Counted from the stretch's first letter, positions 23,027 to 35,822 are shown. The stretch: 64,000 nt of DNA from Channallabes apus (GCA_030522415.1 CM060109.1:1025001-1089000); one strand, 5' to 3'. Translations and numbers: made by a program. The notes: generated by a model from the sequence alone, not told the origin.

Positions 23027-23307
23027 CTTCAAAACTGCCCTACAAATTGTGTAAGAGATGGAGGGACCAAGCACACAAGCTTGAGGAGCTTAATCAGACA
23101 AGACCCAAGTTCAAGCAGCTAGCGGAATTCGTAGAACAAGCAGCTAAAGTAATCTCAAACCCAATCTTCGGAAACCTGAACGCCTCAACTAGCGACAAAA
23201 GACACTTTAACAAATCCCTTCAAGGACCCAAGCCAAAAGGGGAAGGAAAGGCCAGGGTCATGTGGTGGATTTTTTATTCTCCCTACACCGAAGTTGCCCT
23301 AATTTAA
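23027..23307 (+). pseudogene. BEL/Pao gag, 3' part
   Basis: Continues the gag reading after the family-A insertion: SKLPYKLCKRWRDQAHKL, then a lysine-rich segment ending near KGEGKARV (about 23250), where BEL gag usually leads into its zinc-knuckle and protease region. The homology fades after about 23260 and the frame ends at 23307. No BEL reverse transcriptase or integrase was found, so pol is deleted or replaced by the minus-strand retrovirus remnant. Confidence 0.7.
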
Positions 23308-23503
23308 AACATTAAACAAATACTGTAACTTTAATAAAAGAAATCAACTAGAGATTTCTTCAAAAAGAAATCTCACTCCGTGCAGATCTAGATGAAGTAA
23401 GGATAAAGTTTTATTGCAACAATAAAACAAAGTGAGCCAGTCTTGAAAATGCCTAAAATGTAAATCAGAGCATCGCCAAGAACAGACTGATGACTGTGAC
23501 ATA

Positions 23504-26309
23504 CAGTGGGTGCACAGGCAGTATGCGACTTCTACCGTCGCAGCGTATGGCGTCAGCATTTGGGTTTGTGCGTTTGCTGGCTTTTACCGCTGAGTGGCGC
23601 TATATAACTATAGACTGACGCCTCAGGCATCAGTTCGTTCTCTCCAGGCTTAATGAGGCGCAGGTCGTCCACAGCTGCACGTCGTTGCAGATAAAATAAA
23701 GTGAAACATTGTAAATAAACGAATTCATAATCACAGTAGTAACATTACAGTACAAATTTATAATTAAAATTAAATTCAGTTTTTTAGGATCGAATTTAAG
23801 CAACGTAAACATTGTAAACTGTTTAATTACAGTAGAAAGGCTACACGTGTAGGGTCTTGTGTCATCTTATATTTTGTGTTCTTTAAATTTGTAGCTTTTA
23901 TAAGACTCTACTTTTATTTAGGTGCACACACAATGACGAAAAAACTTTATGATTTTATTAAATAAATAAAGTAAACGGGGTTCTGTATTGATTTTGGTGA
24001 ACTTGAGCGCGTCAGAAAATGAACCCAAACTCCGTGTATACTCGCCGCACAGACGTGAAAAATATATACTTATAGAAAGAGAAATATCTGCTTTAATATA
24101 AAGTAATGAAAAAAAAAATTAGATTATGTAATTCGTATGAGAAGTGAATTACTGTATAGGCGCGCTCACTGACGACGAGATTACATGATCAGCACAGCCG
24201 TAACCAAAGGAATCACTATCTTATCAATGAATTATTAAAATGGTCAGAGTGAGTTTCCTGGCTGTTTTAACAAATATTTGAAGTAGATAACAGTAGCCCA
24301 CATTTATAAAAGCATTTTTATTTATATAAAACTATAAATAAAAAAATTATAATAATCCGGCATTTATTATTAGGTGTGCCCGCTGCCAAAGTTCTTCAGT
24401 AACAAACCTATAAAACATGTACATCTGTATGAATAAATTGTTTAAATGTGATCAGTGATTTATGTAAATGACTCAGTTTAATTACTTTAATGGTGGACAT
24501 AAACAGCAAAAATAATAATATTACTCTTTTGATTATTATTATCATGTTCTTTTGCTGTTTGAGCGTCTATGGATTCCAAAATTGATATTTTATCAATATA
24601 ATATGATATGATATGATATAAGATCCAAGATCCTCCCCAGTTTGCTGAAACCATGAACAGTGGTGATTTTAGTTTCTCCGAGTGTATACTGTAGGTGAGA
24701 ACAGCTATTCACACTTGGGGGGGGCGGGGGGGGGTGTATTATTTGCATTTGTATGTGTCTGACTTTGCAAAGCACACCTGTAAAACCTGTTTAAATGTAA
24801 ATGCTCCTCGCTGCGCTGTTTGGGGGAGGGGCACGCTAATGACGATTTGGTCAGCTGTGTGAACGCTCGCCCGTTAGATGTTGCGCGCGCACTACACGGC
24901 AAAAATATGTTAGTTTTTTCATGACTGAAATACAGATACAGAAAGCAAAATGTCTGCTTTTATATAAATTAATGGGGGGGAAATCAGGTTATGTAATTTG
25001 TATAAAACGTGGATTACTACAGCGCATCCACTCACAGCCGAAACCAAAGACATCAACGTATCAATGATTTACTAAAATGGTCAGTCAGTTTCCCTGCTGT
25101 TTACTTATCCCCACCCCCGTTAAAAAGGCGCACTGTATTCAGAGGCTCTGCCTATTCAGTAAAGAAAAACACTATTGTTATTATTTCAATTCATACTGTA
25201 CAGCTGTGAGAATTGGGGCAGGGATATTATGCCAATATTACAGTAAATATTATATACGATATTAAATTTCAAGCCCTGGTCAACAGAATTCTGTGAAGGA
25301 AGGAAACAGACTGAGTCAGAGATTGGTACCCTTCAGAGTGAGTTGGGAGTTTGCAAGGCAGAGAAGGATGCTCTTCGGAGTGAGTTGCGAGTTTGATGAG
25401 ACGGCATAAATATTTAATACAGCAAATTAAATATTTTGGTTTATATTATATGGTTAATGTATTTTGGTTTATATTGCAAACGAATAACGAATCAAGAGCC
25501 TGTGATTATACTACATAAATATTATTTTGTACAGACAAATATCTGAATTTTTTTTTTTTTTTTTTTAGATTTTTTTTTAAACAAATCTCTCAAAAATAGT
25601 AAGATGTATTTTGGTTTTATACTGCAAATGAAAAACGAATCCAGAGCCTGTAATTATATTGCATAACTATTATTTTGCACAAATACTGTAAATCTCTGAA
25701 TAAAACAATGATATTTTATTCACAAATGTAAGACATATTTTGGTTCAGTGCCAGACGAAGTGCGAGCAAATAATGTAATGAGAGGCCCCGATTATACTGC
25801 ATACATCTTTTTTATTGATTTATTTTTTTATTATCTATTCTGGAAGTTTGCTCTATTTGTTTTAGTTATTTCTATATTTAAATCTTGATGTCTTAAACCC
25901 TAACAACTGTAAGTATTGTCGAAATAATTATTTTTAAAGCCCTAGTGCTGTTGTTTGCGCTGTTTTCTTTAATAATAACACTAAACAGATAAAAACAGAG
26001 AGTCTGTCTAAACAAACTAAAACCAATGTTTTCTAACTCATATTTTTTATATTTATAGTTTTACATGTTTGTTGGATGTGTAAATTATCATAATTGTAGT
26101 ATTACTTCGCTACAACATATTGTTTTGACTTTAGTATGACTTAAGCTCTGAATATATTTAAAAACCGATACGACGGAAAATGTCAATTTGCGCCACCTGG
26201 CGGTCATTTCACAAATTATTTTGAAATGCTCCTGGTTTATTTTGGCCGCTGCCGCGTTTCCACGGCGGTGAGTGTGACGGTAATGAGCAGTCTGGTTGTC
26301 ACACCACTG
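23504..26309 (+). mobile_element. Family-C element (2.8 kb, TA target site), probable DNA transposon
   Basis: Left end TA|CAGTGGGTGCACAGG; right end reads inward CAGTGGTGTGACAACCAG, with 13 of the first 18 positions the same, and is followed by TA. The left part matches 11407-12050 and about 51002-51350. It contains an internal direct duplication (23990-24260 versus 24935-25130), three imperfect repeats of a block of about 100 bp between 25430 and 25800, and GGGGCGGGGGGGGG at 24718-24734. No transposase frame is seen. A near-perfect CTCF-type core lies at 26190-26203. The right boundary is inferred from the weak inverted repeat and TA. Confidence 0.5.
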
Positions 26310-26468
26310 TATATGACAAAAACATTTGAAACCATCAAAGCCATTTAAGCAGTCCATTAGGGTCCCTGTTGTGTCAAGCTTTTCAGACCCCTCTTCAGTC
26401 TAGGTCTTACGATCCTCATCCGTAAATTCGATCACATACAGGTCCTTACAGCTTATTACAGCAGGTCC

Positions 26469-26813
26469 TTACCCTAACTTATTAAATGTACACCATTCAT
26501 TGGACTTTGGTATTGCCTCAATCAATCCGTCTAACACGATTATCATTTTTGATCCAGGGGTTTTCTCTAATCCTACATAAATACGGACTCGATCTTCTTG
26601 GGGTCGTGACTTGTCTACCTCTATCTGAAAAGTTCCTTCCCAATTTCCTGTTCTTTCCCACATTGATAAACCAGCTACCATTCTTGCTCTAGTTACTGTA
26701 GCTAGTACGCAACGTATTTGTCTCTCTTCAGTGTTCCATTTTGGTTTGCTCTTTTCACTTCTGACGGCCCTACCATCAATCAGGCCAATCATTAAAAATA
26801 TTATTATAGCCAT
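26469..26813 (-). pseudogene. Env-like N-terminal fragment of the endogenous retrovirus
   Basis: The frame from the ATG at 26813 begins with a hydrophobic stretch (MAIIIFLMIGLIDG) that looks like a signal peptide, followed by a basic, tryptophan-containing segment of about 100 residues with few cysteines. Placement downstream of integrase on the same strand suggests an envelope start, but no diagnostic env motif (CXXC or fusion peptide) is visible. It ends at a stop at 26469. Decayed. Confidence 0.35.
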
Positions 26814-27004
26814 GGATTTCCTTCTGTCTTTTAGGGGGCAATAAATGGATGGTTTTTCCATTTGGATCACAACGATGACACATGGGACTATGGCCAAATA
26901 ATCTACACAATATATTTCTTGGGGTGGTTTTGTTGGGTATGTTCTTTCTAACAACAAACCACCGCTTCCGAGCATTTTCCTCGCTAATGCAAGATCAATC
27001 GTTA

Positions 27005-29819
27005 ACAAGATGGACGAATTGAGGCTTCAGGTTGCAACAAACAATGCGATCAAGGACAGCTGCTTGTTGGTGTTTATGGAAACCTGGCTTCATTCATTCA
27101 TACCGGACTCGGCCATCGAACTAACAGGCTATACATTGCGGCATCATGACAGGACTACGGAGTCCGGTAAGAGCAGAGGAGCGGGTGTGTGTGTTTGTCA
27201 ATAACAACTGGTGTACGAATGCAGTGATAGTTGCCAGCCATTGCTCTCCAGAGCTGGAGTACATGACTGTGAAGTGCAGACTGATCTATTTACCGCGGGA
27301 GTTTAACGTGGTGATGATTACTGCTGTTTACATACCACCAGCTCCTAATGCTACTTCAGCTCTGAAACAGTTACACAGCATCATTAGCAGCCAACAGAGT
27401 CGGTATCCTGATGCGGCATTCATTATTTCAGGAGACTTTAATCACGCAGACTTAAAAACAGTGCTCCCAAAACTCCACCAGCACGTAAAGTGTGCAACTA
27501 GAGGAGCTAATACACTAGATAAGGTCTACTCGAACATTAAGCTGGGCTACAGAGCCAAACAACTTCCACATCTGGCTCAGTCTGACCATTTGTCACTGCT
27601 GCTGATTCCTACATACACCCCCCTAAGAAAATCTGCTCCAATCTTAATGCGGTCCATTACAACCTGGCCTGGGGATGCCTTTCTGCAGCTGCAGGACTGT
27701 CTTGATAAGACTAACTGGGACATTTCCGAACATCCTGACCTGGAACTTTTCACAGACAGTGTACTGTGCTACATCAAGACCTGCATGGACACAGTCACAG
27801 TGGAGAAATGCATCCGGGTCTATCCCAATCAGAAGCCCTGGATGACAAGGGAGGTCCAGCGACTGCTTAAGGAGAGAAACACCGCCTTCAGGCCTGGCAA
27901 CAAGGCCCTCTATAGCACAGCACATACCAATCTGAAGAGAGGCATCAGGAAGGCCAAGGAGGACTACAGGAAGAGGATTGAGGAGCACCTGGACAGCAAC
28001 AACAGCCGGCAGGTCTGACAGGGAGTTCAGAACATCACCAACTACAGGACCAGTCAGGGAGCTGCTGAAGGTGATGTCTCAATAGCAGAGGAGCTGAACC
28101 AATTCTTTGCCCATTTTGAGGTGGTGCTAACAGAGACAGCTGCTGTAAACACAGCAACAGGGGCTTGCATCAATACCACTCCCACCTTTAGGGTGGAGTA
28201 AGATGAGGTGAGGCGCTCGCTCCAGGCTGTTAACCCCAGGAAGGCGGCAGGTCCTGACGGCGTACCTGGACGTGTACTGAGGGACTGTGCAGAACAGCTG
28301 GCTGGGGTCTTTACAAAGATCTTCAACTTGTCACTGTCACAGGCCTTAGTTCCACCCTGTCTGAAATCCTCCACCATAGTCCCCTTACCAAAAAAAAAAT
28401 CATCCATTACCTGCCTGAATGACTATTGGCCAGTAGCTCTCACTCCAGTTGTAATGAAGTGCTTTTAAAAATTAGTACGAAGTCATATCATGTCCTTCAT
28501 CCCCCCCACCCTTGATGTGCACCAATTTGCCTACAGAGCAAATAGGTCAACCGAGGATGCTACAGCTGTAGCTCTTCATGTTACCCTGTCCCACCTGGAG
28601 CATCAGGAGAACTATGCACGCTTTCTCTTCATTGACTTCAGCTCTGCTTTTAAAACCATCCTCCCCCACAGATTGGTGTGCAAGCTGTCAGACCTGGGAC
28701 TCCCCTATTCCACCTGTCTTTGGATAAAAGACTTCCTGTCAGATCGCAAACAAAGGGTCAGGGCCCCTATATCTCCTCAGCCATCAGTGTCAGTACTGGC
28801 TCCCCCAGGGCTGTGTACTGAGCCCCTTGCTCTTTACGCTGTACACACACGACTGTGCCCCCGCCTACATCAGCAACACTATCGTCAAATTTGCAGATGA
28901 TACAACTGTGGTGGGGCTCATCTCTGGGGGAGATGAGTTTGCTTACAGGAACGAAGTGGAGCGGCTGACAGAGTGGTGTACCGACAACAGCCTGCTCCTG
29001 AACACAGCAAAGACCAAGGAGATTGTTGTGGATTTCAGGAAAAGGAAAATGGACATCAAACCTCTTTACATCAGTGGGGACTGTGTGGAAAGGGTGTCAG
29101 ACTTCCGTTTCCTGGGTGTGCACATTACTGACGACCTGTCCTGGGGTGTGAACTCAGCTGAACTGGCAAAGAAGGCTCAGCGGAGACTTTATTTCCTGAG
29201 AGTCCTCAGGAAATCAATATCTCTCAAAAACTGCTGGTTTCCTTCTACCGCTGTTCCATTGAGAGCATCCTGTGCTACTGCCTCTGCGTGTGGTTTTTCA
29301 GCTGTACATCAGTGCAGAAAAATCACTACAGAGTGACAAAAATCACTAAAATCATAGAGACAGCTCAGGAGATTATCGGCTGTTGTTTAACCTCTCTGGA
29401 TGAACTGCACAACTCTCGCTGCCTCAGGAGAGCGGAAAACATCCTAAAAGACTCCTCACACCCTGCTCATGATCTGTTTGAACTGGTGCCATCAGGCAAA
29501 CGATACAGGAGTATTAAAACAAGGACAAATAGCCAAAAAATCAGTTTTTATCCTGTTGCCATCAGGCCATTGAATAACAATTAATTTTCTTTTCACCTAC
29601 ATCTTATCACAATTTTATGTGCAATAAGGACTCTTGTGCAATAATATGCAGTTTTATGCAGATTGAGTTTGATACTATATATTTTTATTATTATTCCCCC
29701 CCCCCCCTTATTATATATTTGTTTTTATTTGTTTGCATGTCTCTCTGAGGCAGGGATTGCACCTAATTTTGTTGTACTCGTTACAATGACAATAAAGATA
29801 TTCTGATTTTGATTCTGAT
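27005..29819 (+). pseudogene. CR1/Rex1-like LINE ORF2, frameshifted copy
   Basis: Encodes an AP-endonuclease (LVFMETWL at about 27067, SGDFNHADL at about 27430, SDHLSLL at about 27580). After a linker comes a reverse transcriptase with the block [14 protein letters not shown] (about 28239), a palm region at about 28620-28660 (FIDFSSAF) and the FADDTTVVGL catalytic box (about 28891). The C-terminal domain runs to 29581 and the 3' UTR ends in short ATTCTGATTTTG-type repeats at about 29800-29819. Stops and frame changes lie at about 27200, 28015, 28200, 28466, 28790 and 29150, so it is inactive. It is inserted in the retrovirus remnant between integrase and env. The 5' boundary is approximate and no clear target duplication was found. 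Confidence 0.8.
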
Positions 29820-29843
29820 TCTACTGTAGTTGGTTTAAATAAT

Positions 29844-31850
29844 TTAAGCAGTATCTGAGCCAGTATCAGCTTCTAACTGTCTCCGTGCTGTTTCTATTTT
29901 ACTACGTTTGTCTTCTCGCTGTCTAACTTGGGCTCTTGTTCTATGAGATGGTCCGGCTTGTTCTGCTTCTGCTTCCTCTTCTTCAAATTCATCTTCCCAG
30001 TCTTGTATATCTTCTTGAGGCCACTCTGACCAGTAGCCTTGTTCTTCTTCCTGTTCTATCCACGGCAACCCTTCAGTGTGTTCATATGGATCTTGTGCTT
30101 GTTGTCTGGGTCTTTCGTCGTCTCTCTGAGGATCTGATTGCAGACCCGAGGATCCTGCTCTTGGAGACTCAGTGTCCTCGTGGGGAAACCTGTCTCTTAC
30201 CTGGTCCGGATTTGGTGCCTTGCAGCAATGATTTAAATGGTACCATACGTCTTTACCTTGAACTTTTACTGCAGCTGGAGTTGCCAACACCACCTTCTAT
30301 GGTCCTTCCCTTCTAGCTTGGTTCCACCTTCTTTTGAACACTTGGATAAACACCCAATCACCAGGCAGTACAGTTCTTTCGTCTATGTCCTCTGCGTCCT
30401 CAGCTTGATCAGCTGCTCTCTGTCTGGTGTTGTCATGTATTGTAGCTCCCTTAACCTGTTGGAAAATAACTTTGTGTATTTCAAATAAGTGTTTCACATA
30501 ATGATCTAGTTCACTTTGCAGTTGTTCAAGTGTGGGGCCTTTATAGGGCCCGCGGGTAAAAGAAGTAAGCATAGGTCTGCCAGTAAGCATTTCATGCGGG
30601 GTTAGATGCGTATTGCGGTTAGTTTGCGATCTCATGCCCATTTAGGCTAACGGCAAGGCTTGAAACCAATCCATATTTGTATCTGCGCATATTTTAGCCA
30701 ATTTCATTTTTAGAACTCCAATCACTCTCTCTAGCATCCAAACCTGTGCTTGATGTTCAACCACTGAGTTACTTTTTATACTATCTTATTTGTAAAGTGT
30801 TTCCCATTGTCTGAACTAATTGTGTCTGGAATTCCAAATCATGGTATTCTCTACACAAGAATTTTGCTACTGCCATTGCATCTTCCTTAGCCGTCGTTAC
30901 AGCTTCTACCCATCTGCTTATCCTGTCTTCAACCACTAAGATGTATCATTTTCCTTGTATCCTAGGTTCCCCCATGTCTACATAGTCAAACATTATATGC
31001 CTGAATGGCCCGTCTGGCTCTGGGATATGTCCTATCGGTGATGTGAAGTGCTTTCTAATGTTAAATTTAGCACAGATCTCACAAAACTGTGATAATGTTC
31101 GATGAACCATTGGACCTAAATAAGGTGACCATCATTCCTTTTGGATACTTTTTATCACTTCCCCTCTTGCTATGTGATCATTCCCATGAACTTGTTTTAT
31201 CAGGGTTAAGAAGGTAATTTTGTGGTGCTACAAAACGGCCATCTGTACTTCGCCATATGTTAGTTTCATTATTTTTTGTTGCTCCTCTTTTGATCCATTT
31301 ACGAATCTCTTCTTCTGATGCTGCTGCTTGCATGTCTGCTAATGAGGCTAAATCTGGTATGGGAGGTGCATGGTCTTCAGGTACAAGTAATCTTACTTCT
31401 GCCTCTGGACTTCCTCTTGGTCCTTCATCAGGACCAGTGCTCGATTCTGGTGAGCTTGGGTCATCATTTCCCTGCAGATTAGGTTCTGGTTCATTATCTC
31501 CCTGCGGATTAGGTTCTGGTTGTGCTGCTGTTTCTGGCATCATATTTATCTGATTTACTGTTGCTTTCTTTGCTGCTTCATTAGCTGCTTCATTTCTGTT
31601 ACTAACGAAAGTGCCATCTTTTTTATGTGCTACACATTTAACTATGGCTAACCTTGATGGTAATTTGATTGCATCTAACAGTTCTGATATTGCTTCTCCA
31701 TGTTCTCCATTCTCAATGTACTGGTGTTCCATCAGCTCTTTTGTAACCTCTTTGTGCCCATATGGGGCCATACAAATGGCATATTCCATATGCATAAGCT
31801 GAATCAGTGTATATTGTACATGCTTTCCCTTCTGCTAGCTTACAGGGGCC
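29844..31850 (-). pseudogene. Retroviral pol fragment: RNase H C-terminal part and integrase
   Basis: In minus order: the end of RNase H (LLDAIKLPSRLAIVKCVAH at about 31680, with the AA-rich helix that follows), a P/E/S-rich linker, then integrase. Its N-terminal zinc region has an HxxxxH-like HGNDH (about 31190) and CEIC (about 31080). The catalytic core has FDYVDM (about 30985), SSDNGKHF (about 30800) and LERVIGVLKMKL (about 30725). The C-terminal basic domain has PGDWVFIQVFKRRWNQ (about 30350) and WYHLNHC (about 30235). Several stops (about 31140, 30950, 30780, 30650) and a frame change at about 30295 break it. The final acidic tail ends at a stop at 29844. Confidence 0.75.
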
Positions 31851-31970
31851 TGTCAAAGTGACTAATTCGGCTAACATCACTCTGTCTGTGAGTCATTGAT
31901 TCTTGTTCTGTTTCTTCAAGTTGTCCGTCCATCCACTCAGAGTCACATGATGTCACTTTAATCTGTCCCG

Positions 31971-32394
31971 TCACACGTCCTTCAAATCCCCATGCTCCTT
32001 TGTCTTGTTCCTGCAGCTCTCTAATTCTGAGTTTGCTTTCTCTTTCCTTGCTTTCTGAGATTTTTCTTTCCTGTCTTCACTTCTTTCTGACTTCTGATCC
32101 TTTTTTTCCTTCTTCAACTTGTTCCTGTCTCTCCTGTTCCTTTCCTTCATTTTCAAACCATTGTACTTTTTCTAATTTTTGTCCTAATTTAACTCTTCCC
32201 TTGCTACCCTTTTCCTTAGTAGTGTGTCTGAGCATTTCTTTTACTTCCTTACAACATTCTTCATTAAAGGTTCCCTCTTTAGGCCATTGCAGCTCTCCTG
32301 ATGTCCTTTCATACCATTTTATCATGCATTTTCTGATGTACTTTTCATCTTCTTTATCTTTAGCTATAATCATATAATGTTTGGCTTTGGCCAC
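31971..32394 (-). pseudogene. Gag-like N-terminal fragment of the endogenous retrovirus
   Basis: The frame from 32394 is a basic/acidic helical protein (MAKAKHYMIIAKDKEDEKY...) rich in K and E. After a frame change it runs into a highly charged KE/RK region ending at 31971. Its position 5' of pol on the same strand suggests the start of gag. No capsid major-homology motif or zinc knuckle is visible, so the assignment is positional. The jump from here directly to RNase H implies a deletion of the rest of gag, protease and RT. Confidence 0.35.
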
Positions 32395-33419
32395 GCACCT
32401 TTACGGCAGAATAACTTCCCCATCACACACTTCTGTCCTGACTTACAATGTGAATTCTTGTGTCTCTTCTCTCTCCTTTTTTACTAAGGTTCTTTTGCTA
32501 TGTACTTTATGACCGCTGCCGATTTTCAACAACTGTCTTTTCTCTCTGTATTTTTTAAACATTAATTTTACACTGGAGTCAGTATCAGAGGTGTAATGAT
32601 TTTGTCAAGGGTCTGAAAAATTATTCTCCCGTCTGGTCCAAAAGGTATTATCGTAAATGCGCAATTGTTATCAACCATCCACATACGACTCAGCACTACC
32701 GGACCTGTCTGTGTTCCTGTTAATCTGTATCTTTTTGCTTTTCGGCCTTCTGCATCTTCTTCTAAATATAATATATCAAAATCTGGGTATGTTTGCAGTA
32801 GCGAAATGAGCGGAGTTAAACAGGGAGGTCCACCTGTTCATCCAAATTCAAATGTGCTATTTATTACTTTTAAATTAACCTCTCTAGGAACTACCCCAAG
32901 GAAATAACTCATATCTTCATTCTAAAATATGATGTAAGAATTAAAGTGTGCATGTCATAGTTAAGCTCTAATATGTCAGGTATTAACAAAAGCCTAAGTG
33001 TCCAATCTCCCTTATCACACTGTTTCAATAAAAGTAGATCCTTTCCTGGATTATTCAACAACCATTTATTTGTTTCACTCTGATCTGACTCCGAAATTCT
33101 AAACTCCCATTCACACTTAGTTAAAACTCCTTCTTCACTTATCTGCTCATCCCAGTTAATTGCTCTAACTCCACTTATCATCTGATCTCCTCTATTTGTT
33201 ATATTTAATATTTGTTTTATGTATAACCTAGGCGCATTTATTATTTTATGCACTATGTTTACTGTTAATAGTATTGTGTCGTCAACTACACAAAACGTGA
33301 ACGGTACCTTTTATGTCTTACTTAAACTTAGCTTCAATAACTAATATATTGCTGCGCATATGTACACTAATCTAAAGAAATTATTATTTTATAGTACTAC
33401 TATGCTGGCACATTCAACA

Positions 33420-34240
33420 CCTGTACCACTTTCGTGTCACAGGGGAAGCTTGTGTCACAGAGGAACACAGTGTGTTCACAGTGATGTCCAATAATGCATC
33501 ACGGCTTGCATCACAGACAAGACCTATGTCACAGTAAGCTCTATGTCTAGTAGCGTGTCACAGTTTATGTCACAGACAAGACCTATCTCACAGTAAGCTC
33601 TATGTCATAACACTAATGCTGTATAACATAATCTTTACACTATATTTTACACATACACATAAATTCAACAAAAGACTTTACACAAACATACACAAACATT
33701 TAAAATACACACATACAAGACGTACAAGTGAAAAATTACTCAGAAAAATTTTCAACAATAAAACAATTTATCACACAACTTGGGCCCAGAAAACTTCAAT
33801 ACCACCTGTAGGAATTTTCGACTAGCAATCACCTTATGGTCTCTAGCGATACCTCATACACATGGGTTCTAGCCCTAGGAAACTTGATTGCAGTACTGCT
33901 CCTAGCAATACCTCACACGAGTGGGTTCTAGCCCTAGGACTCAAGATTACAGCACAACCACCTACAGGACTTTTTCACAATAAATACCTAAAAGCCTAAA
34001 AACACTTGAAAAGCACCTGCCCAGTTCCGCGTCTTAGTAACATCTCACAAAACAGTGAGTTCTATACTCAGCGTCTTGCTACAGGACTTTTTTTTTACCA
34101 CCTGCCATGTCTGGGAATTTACTAAAGTTCCCTACCTAGTAATTCGCAGGAATTTGTACCATTTGGGTCCAGCCCCACTTGTTGGCGATTCCTCATATAT
34201 GGGCTCTAGCCCAAACAAAGTGGCGTTACCTCAGATATCA
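33420..34240 (-). repeat. Leader-like region with internal tandem repeats
   Basis: Two tandem pairs are visible: 'cacagacaagacctat' plus 'cacagtaagctctatgtc' at about 33510-33610, and a unit of about 70 bp with 'gggttctagccctaggaa' at about 33845-33945. Non-coding. It lies where the retrovirus leader or 5' LTR should be, but no LTR partner was found. Confidence 0.45.
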
Positions 34241-34241
34241 G

Positions 34242-34565
34242 TATTAGTTATTTAGTTAGCATTAGGCTATTGTTTAAGCATCCATTTATGACAACCGTAT
34301 TGTATGTAATGTCTATGATGTCACTGTAAAAAAGTTCATTTAAGATACGGACGTTGTGGAGAACACAAACTTTTGACCGTAATCTACAAGATGCAGCAAA
34401 TAACTTGTTGTAACCTGGATTTACTCAAGACAACTGTACGAAGTGTTGAAACTTTGATGCTGGAAAAATAAAACAAGAGACAAAGAAATCATCGGACTTC
34501 TGTTGTGAGTGAATAATCAAACTAAAGATACGCATCAAAACATGTATAATAATATGACCGCAACA
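34242..34565 (+). repeat. BEL/Pao LTR, 3' copy
   Basis: A near-identical partner of 16154-16500, ending ...GACCGCAACA, with one 12-bp insertion ('tggatttactca' region) and an internal gap of about 30 bp relative to the first copy. Its left edge is shorter and abuts the retrovirus leader region. The two LTRs bracket about 17.7 kb of nested elements. Confidence 0.65.
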
Positions 34566-34779
34566 CTGTTGTTAAAGGTCCTTGCATTCATGCTTCTAAC
34601 CTGGCAAGCTGTATTCAACATATCAGACAATGCCATCACTGCTGTGCCTCAGACACTTCATGTGGCTCATTGGAAATACTTTCTCTGCGGATTTACTTAG
34701 CAGTTTTGCTGATATGATTGCCAAGACTTTACATTCACTGAGGAAATTGAACAGTATTAACAGAGACAACTTCTGCAAA
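34566..34779 (+). pseudogene. Hydrophobic coding fragment next to the BEL LTR, unidentified
   Basis: Reading across a small frame change gives LLLKVLAFMLLTWQAVF then ISDNAITA, and afterwards FADMIAKTLHSLRKLNSI with NRDNFCKY at the TA where family-A copy iii begins. It looks like real ancient coding sequence, amphipathic and without repeats. It may continue the gene whose exons lie at 15697-16066, with the BEL element inserted between. A transposase-associated region is my guess; no catalytic motif is present. Confidence 0.35.
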
Positions 34780-35822
34780 TACAGTGGGGGCCACGTCAAA
34801 CAGCCGCCTGGAGCATGACGGCTCCATGGCAGGTCCATGAAGGGTTAATGCAGGCTTCGTGCACGAAATGTGATCCCCCACAATGACGCAATTAACGATG
34901 CCCCGCCCCATAAACGCCCCCATGCACTTTCTAAAAAGATGGTTGCAATGCCGTATAATTCCGCCAGATGGAGCATTGACTGGCACAGTTAACTGCAGTG
35001 TCCAGGAAGCCCAATACCGTATCTATAATATACAGACAGTTCTTGCATTGTCAACATAGTTTCATAAATAGATGAAAAAACAACAACAACAAACTGATTA
35101 ATAAAACAGATTTGTTAAATCACTCAATACACAACCCATGATGATTATGCTATTTATTATTTAATAATGAATTAATAAAATTAGTTAGTGAAATATTTTT
35201 TAAGACATTCTGAAATGATCCTTAAAGACACGGTAGCGGCTGTAATTTGTCTATACCAATCATTGTAGGTACGGAATAAAAACGCAGGCTACGTACAATA
35301 TTTTACATTACGGTGTATTTTACCTCGTTCCATTTAATATACTGATAGATAATATTTTGCTGCAAAGTAAAGCTCAAAATGTAACGTCTGCTTGGGTTTG
35401 TTTTCGTTATATTTTTGATGATGTTTTCGCTGATTTTTTTTTTCACTGATAGTCTACAAGTGGCATAAGAAAGGCAATTAATGGCGCATGCAACCTGGAA
35501 TAAATATCTGCCCATATGGATCAGTATTTCTTTAGTCATTTAATCATGCATAATGCTCCCCCGTCAAAAGATCTGATGGGGCATTAATCACTTATCACAA
35601 CTGTGAATGGATGCGGCAGCAGAGACACATTAAATCCCCATAAACACTTGGAAACAATAGTAAAAAAGTTCCAGAGGGTTAGCGCCTGTTATACTAATGT
35701 ATTTTTACTGATTTTTTTTTTTACTGCTTATATTTCGTTTGGTTTTACGCAATTTCGTGTGTGTGTGTGTGTGTGTGTGCGCACGAGAGAGAGGATACTC
35801 TGACAAGACCAACTTCCGTGTG

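Larger units (their letters stand above)
23330..34241 (-). mobile_element. Decayed endogenous retrovirus (class-I-like), minus strand, with two insertions
   Basis: Minus-strand order is: a leader with tandem repeats (about 34240-33400), an unassigned frame (33253-32909), a gag-like frame (32394-31971), RNase H (31850-31620), integrase (31560-29844), an env-like start (26813-26469) and a possible LTR R/U5 end (23502-23330, with AATAAA in 'ttgcaataaaactttatcc'). Protease and most of reverse transcriptase are deleted. A LINE (about 27.0-29.8 kb) sits between pol and env, and a family-C element (23504-26309) sits near the 3' end. Multiple stops and frameshifts make it non-functional. No 5' LTR was recognised. 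The RNase H and integrase style resembles gamma/epsilon-like fish retroviruses; the boundaries are approximate. Confidence 0.55.

Noticed and set aside
33510..33610. CRISPR-like spaced repeats
   Set aside because: Only two units without regular spacers, in a eukaryotic retroelement region.
34566..34779. Transmembrane protein gene
   Set aside because: Short, frame-broken and flanked by an LTR and a transposon; kept only as an unidentified coding remnant.
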